Shown here piece after piece: positions 12,323 to 12,350 of a stretch of 12,350 bases of DNA. The position numbers and the translations under genes were made by a program. How positions within the stretch are numbered: position 1 is the first letter of the stretch; every line of letters starts with the position of its first letter. Origin of the DNA: an uncultured Marvinbryantia sp. (GTDB lineage Bacteria; Bacillota; Clostridia; Lachnospirales; Lachnospiraceae). Location: the NCBI GenBank assembly GCA_934373455.1, contig CAKRON010000075.1:1-12350 (forward strand), read 5' to 3'. The notes beneath the pieces were generated by a model that made no database searches, was not told the DNA's origin, and saw only the letters and a list, made by a program, of their open reading frames with translations.

Positions 12323-12350
12323 AAATTTGTCTCAGTGGGAGTCCAATCTC

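Overview
The window reads as a chromosomal segment of an anaerobic, low-to-medium GC Firmicute, most likely a gut-type Lachnospiraceae (Clostridia). This rests on the class III (oxygen-sensitive) ribonucleotide reductase pair, purine-rich AGGAG-type ribosome binding sites, sigma-A promoters, an NBP35/Mrp protein with cysteine clusters at both ends, and the style of the c-di-GMP proteins. No rRNA, tRNA or CRISPR was seen. The genes look chromosomal; the only mobile-element trace is at the right edge.

Left third (1-4719, mostly minus strand): the last codons of an unidentified plus-strand gene meet the nrdD-nrdG operon at a bidirectional terminator. nrdD and nrdG encode anaerobic ribonucleoside-triphosphate reductase and its radical-SAM activase. 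Upstream of nrdD are two NrdR-box-like palindromes 32 bp apart (about three helical turns), straddling a plausible promoter. Next is a two-domain ABC-F ATPase, divergent from a MarR regulator. Their shared 165-bp gap holds both promoters and two perfect 13-bp palindromes.

Middle (4885-8166): marR overlaps by 68 nt a secreted Ig-like protein whose 3' end looks frameshifted. An NBP35/Mrp Fe-S carrier follows. Convergent to it, with a 23-bp tail-to-tail overlap, is a two-gene minus-strand operon: a 57-aa cysteine-rich protein and a membrane-anchored lysozyme-like protein.

Right third (8274-12056, plus strand): a c-di-GMP operon. One 645-aa protein combines an N-terminal cysteine cluster, a GGDEF cyclase with I-site, a receiver domain and an HD-GYP phosphodiesterase. 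It is followed by a YcgR-like PilZ protein and, with a 4-nt ATGA overlap, a single-pass membrane protein with a four-cysteine outer domain. A natural reading is writer/eraser, receptor and membrane output in one transcript. Its ~134-nt leader ends in an intrinsic terminator whose 5' arm can instead pair with the first nucleotides of the transcript, an architecture typical of a riboswitch or attenuator. I could not match it to a known class.

Right edge (12057-12350): no protein gene, but dense RNA-like structure resembling the right end / omega-RNA of IS200/IS605 (TnpB) elements, without a tnpB gene. The two observations most worth following are the leader switch on the c-di-GMP operon and this orphan omega-RNA-like element.
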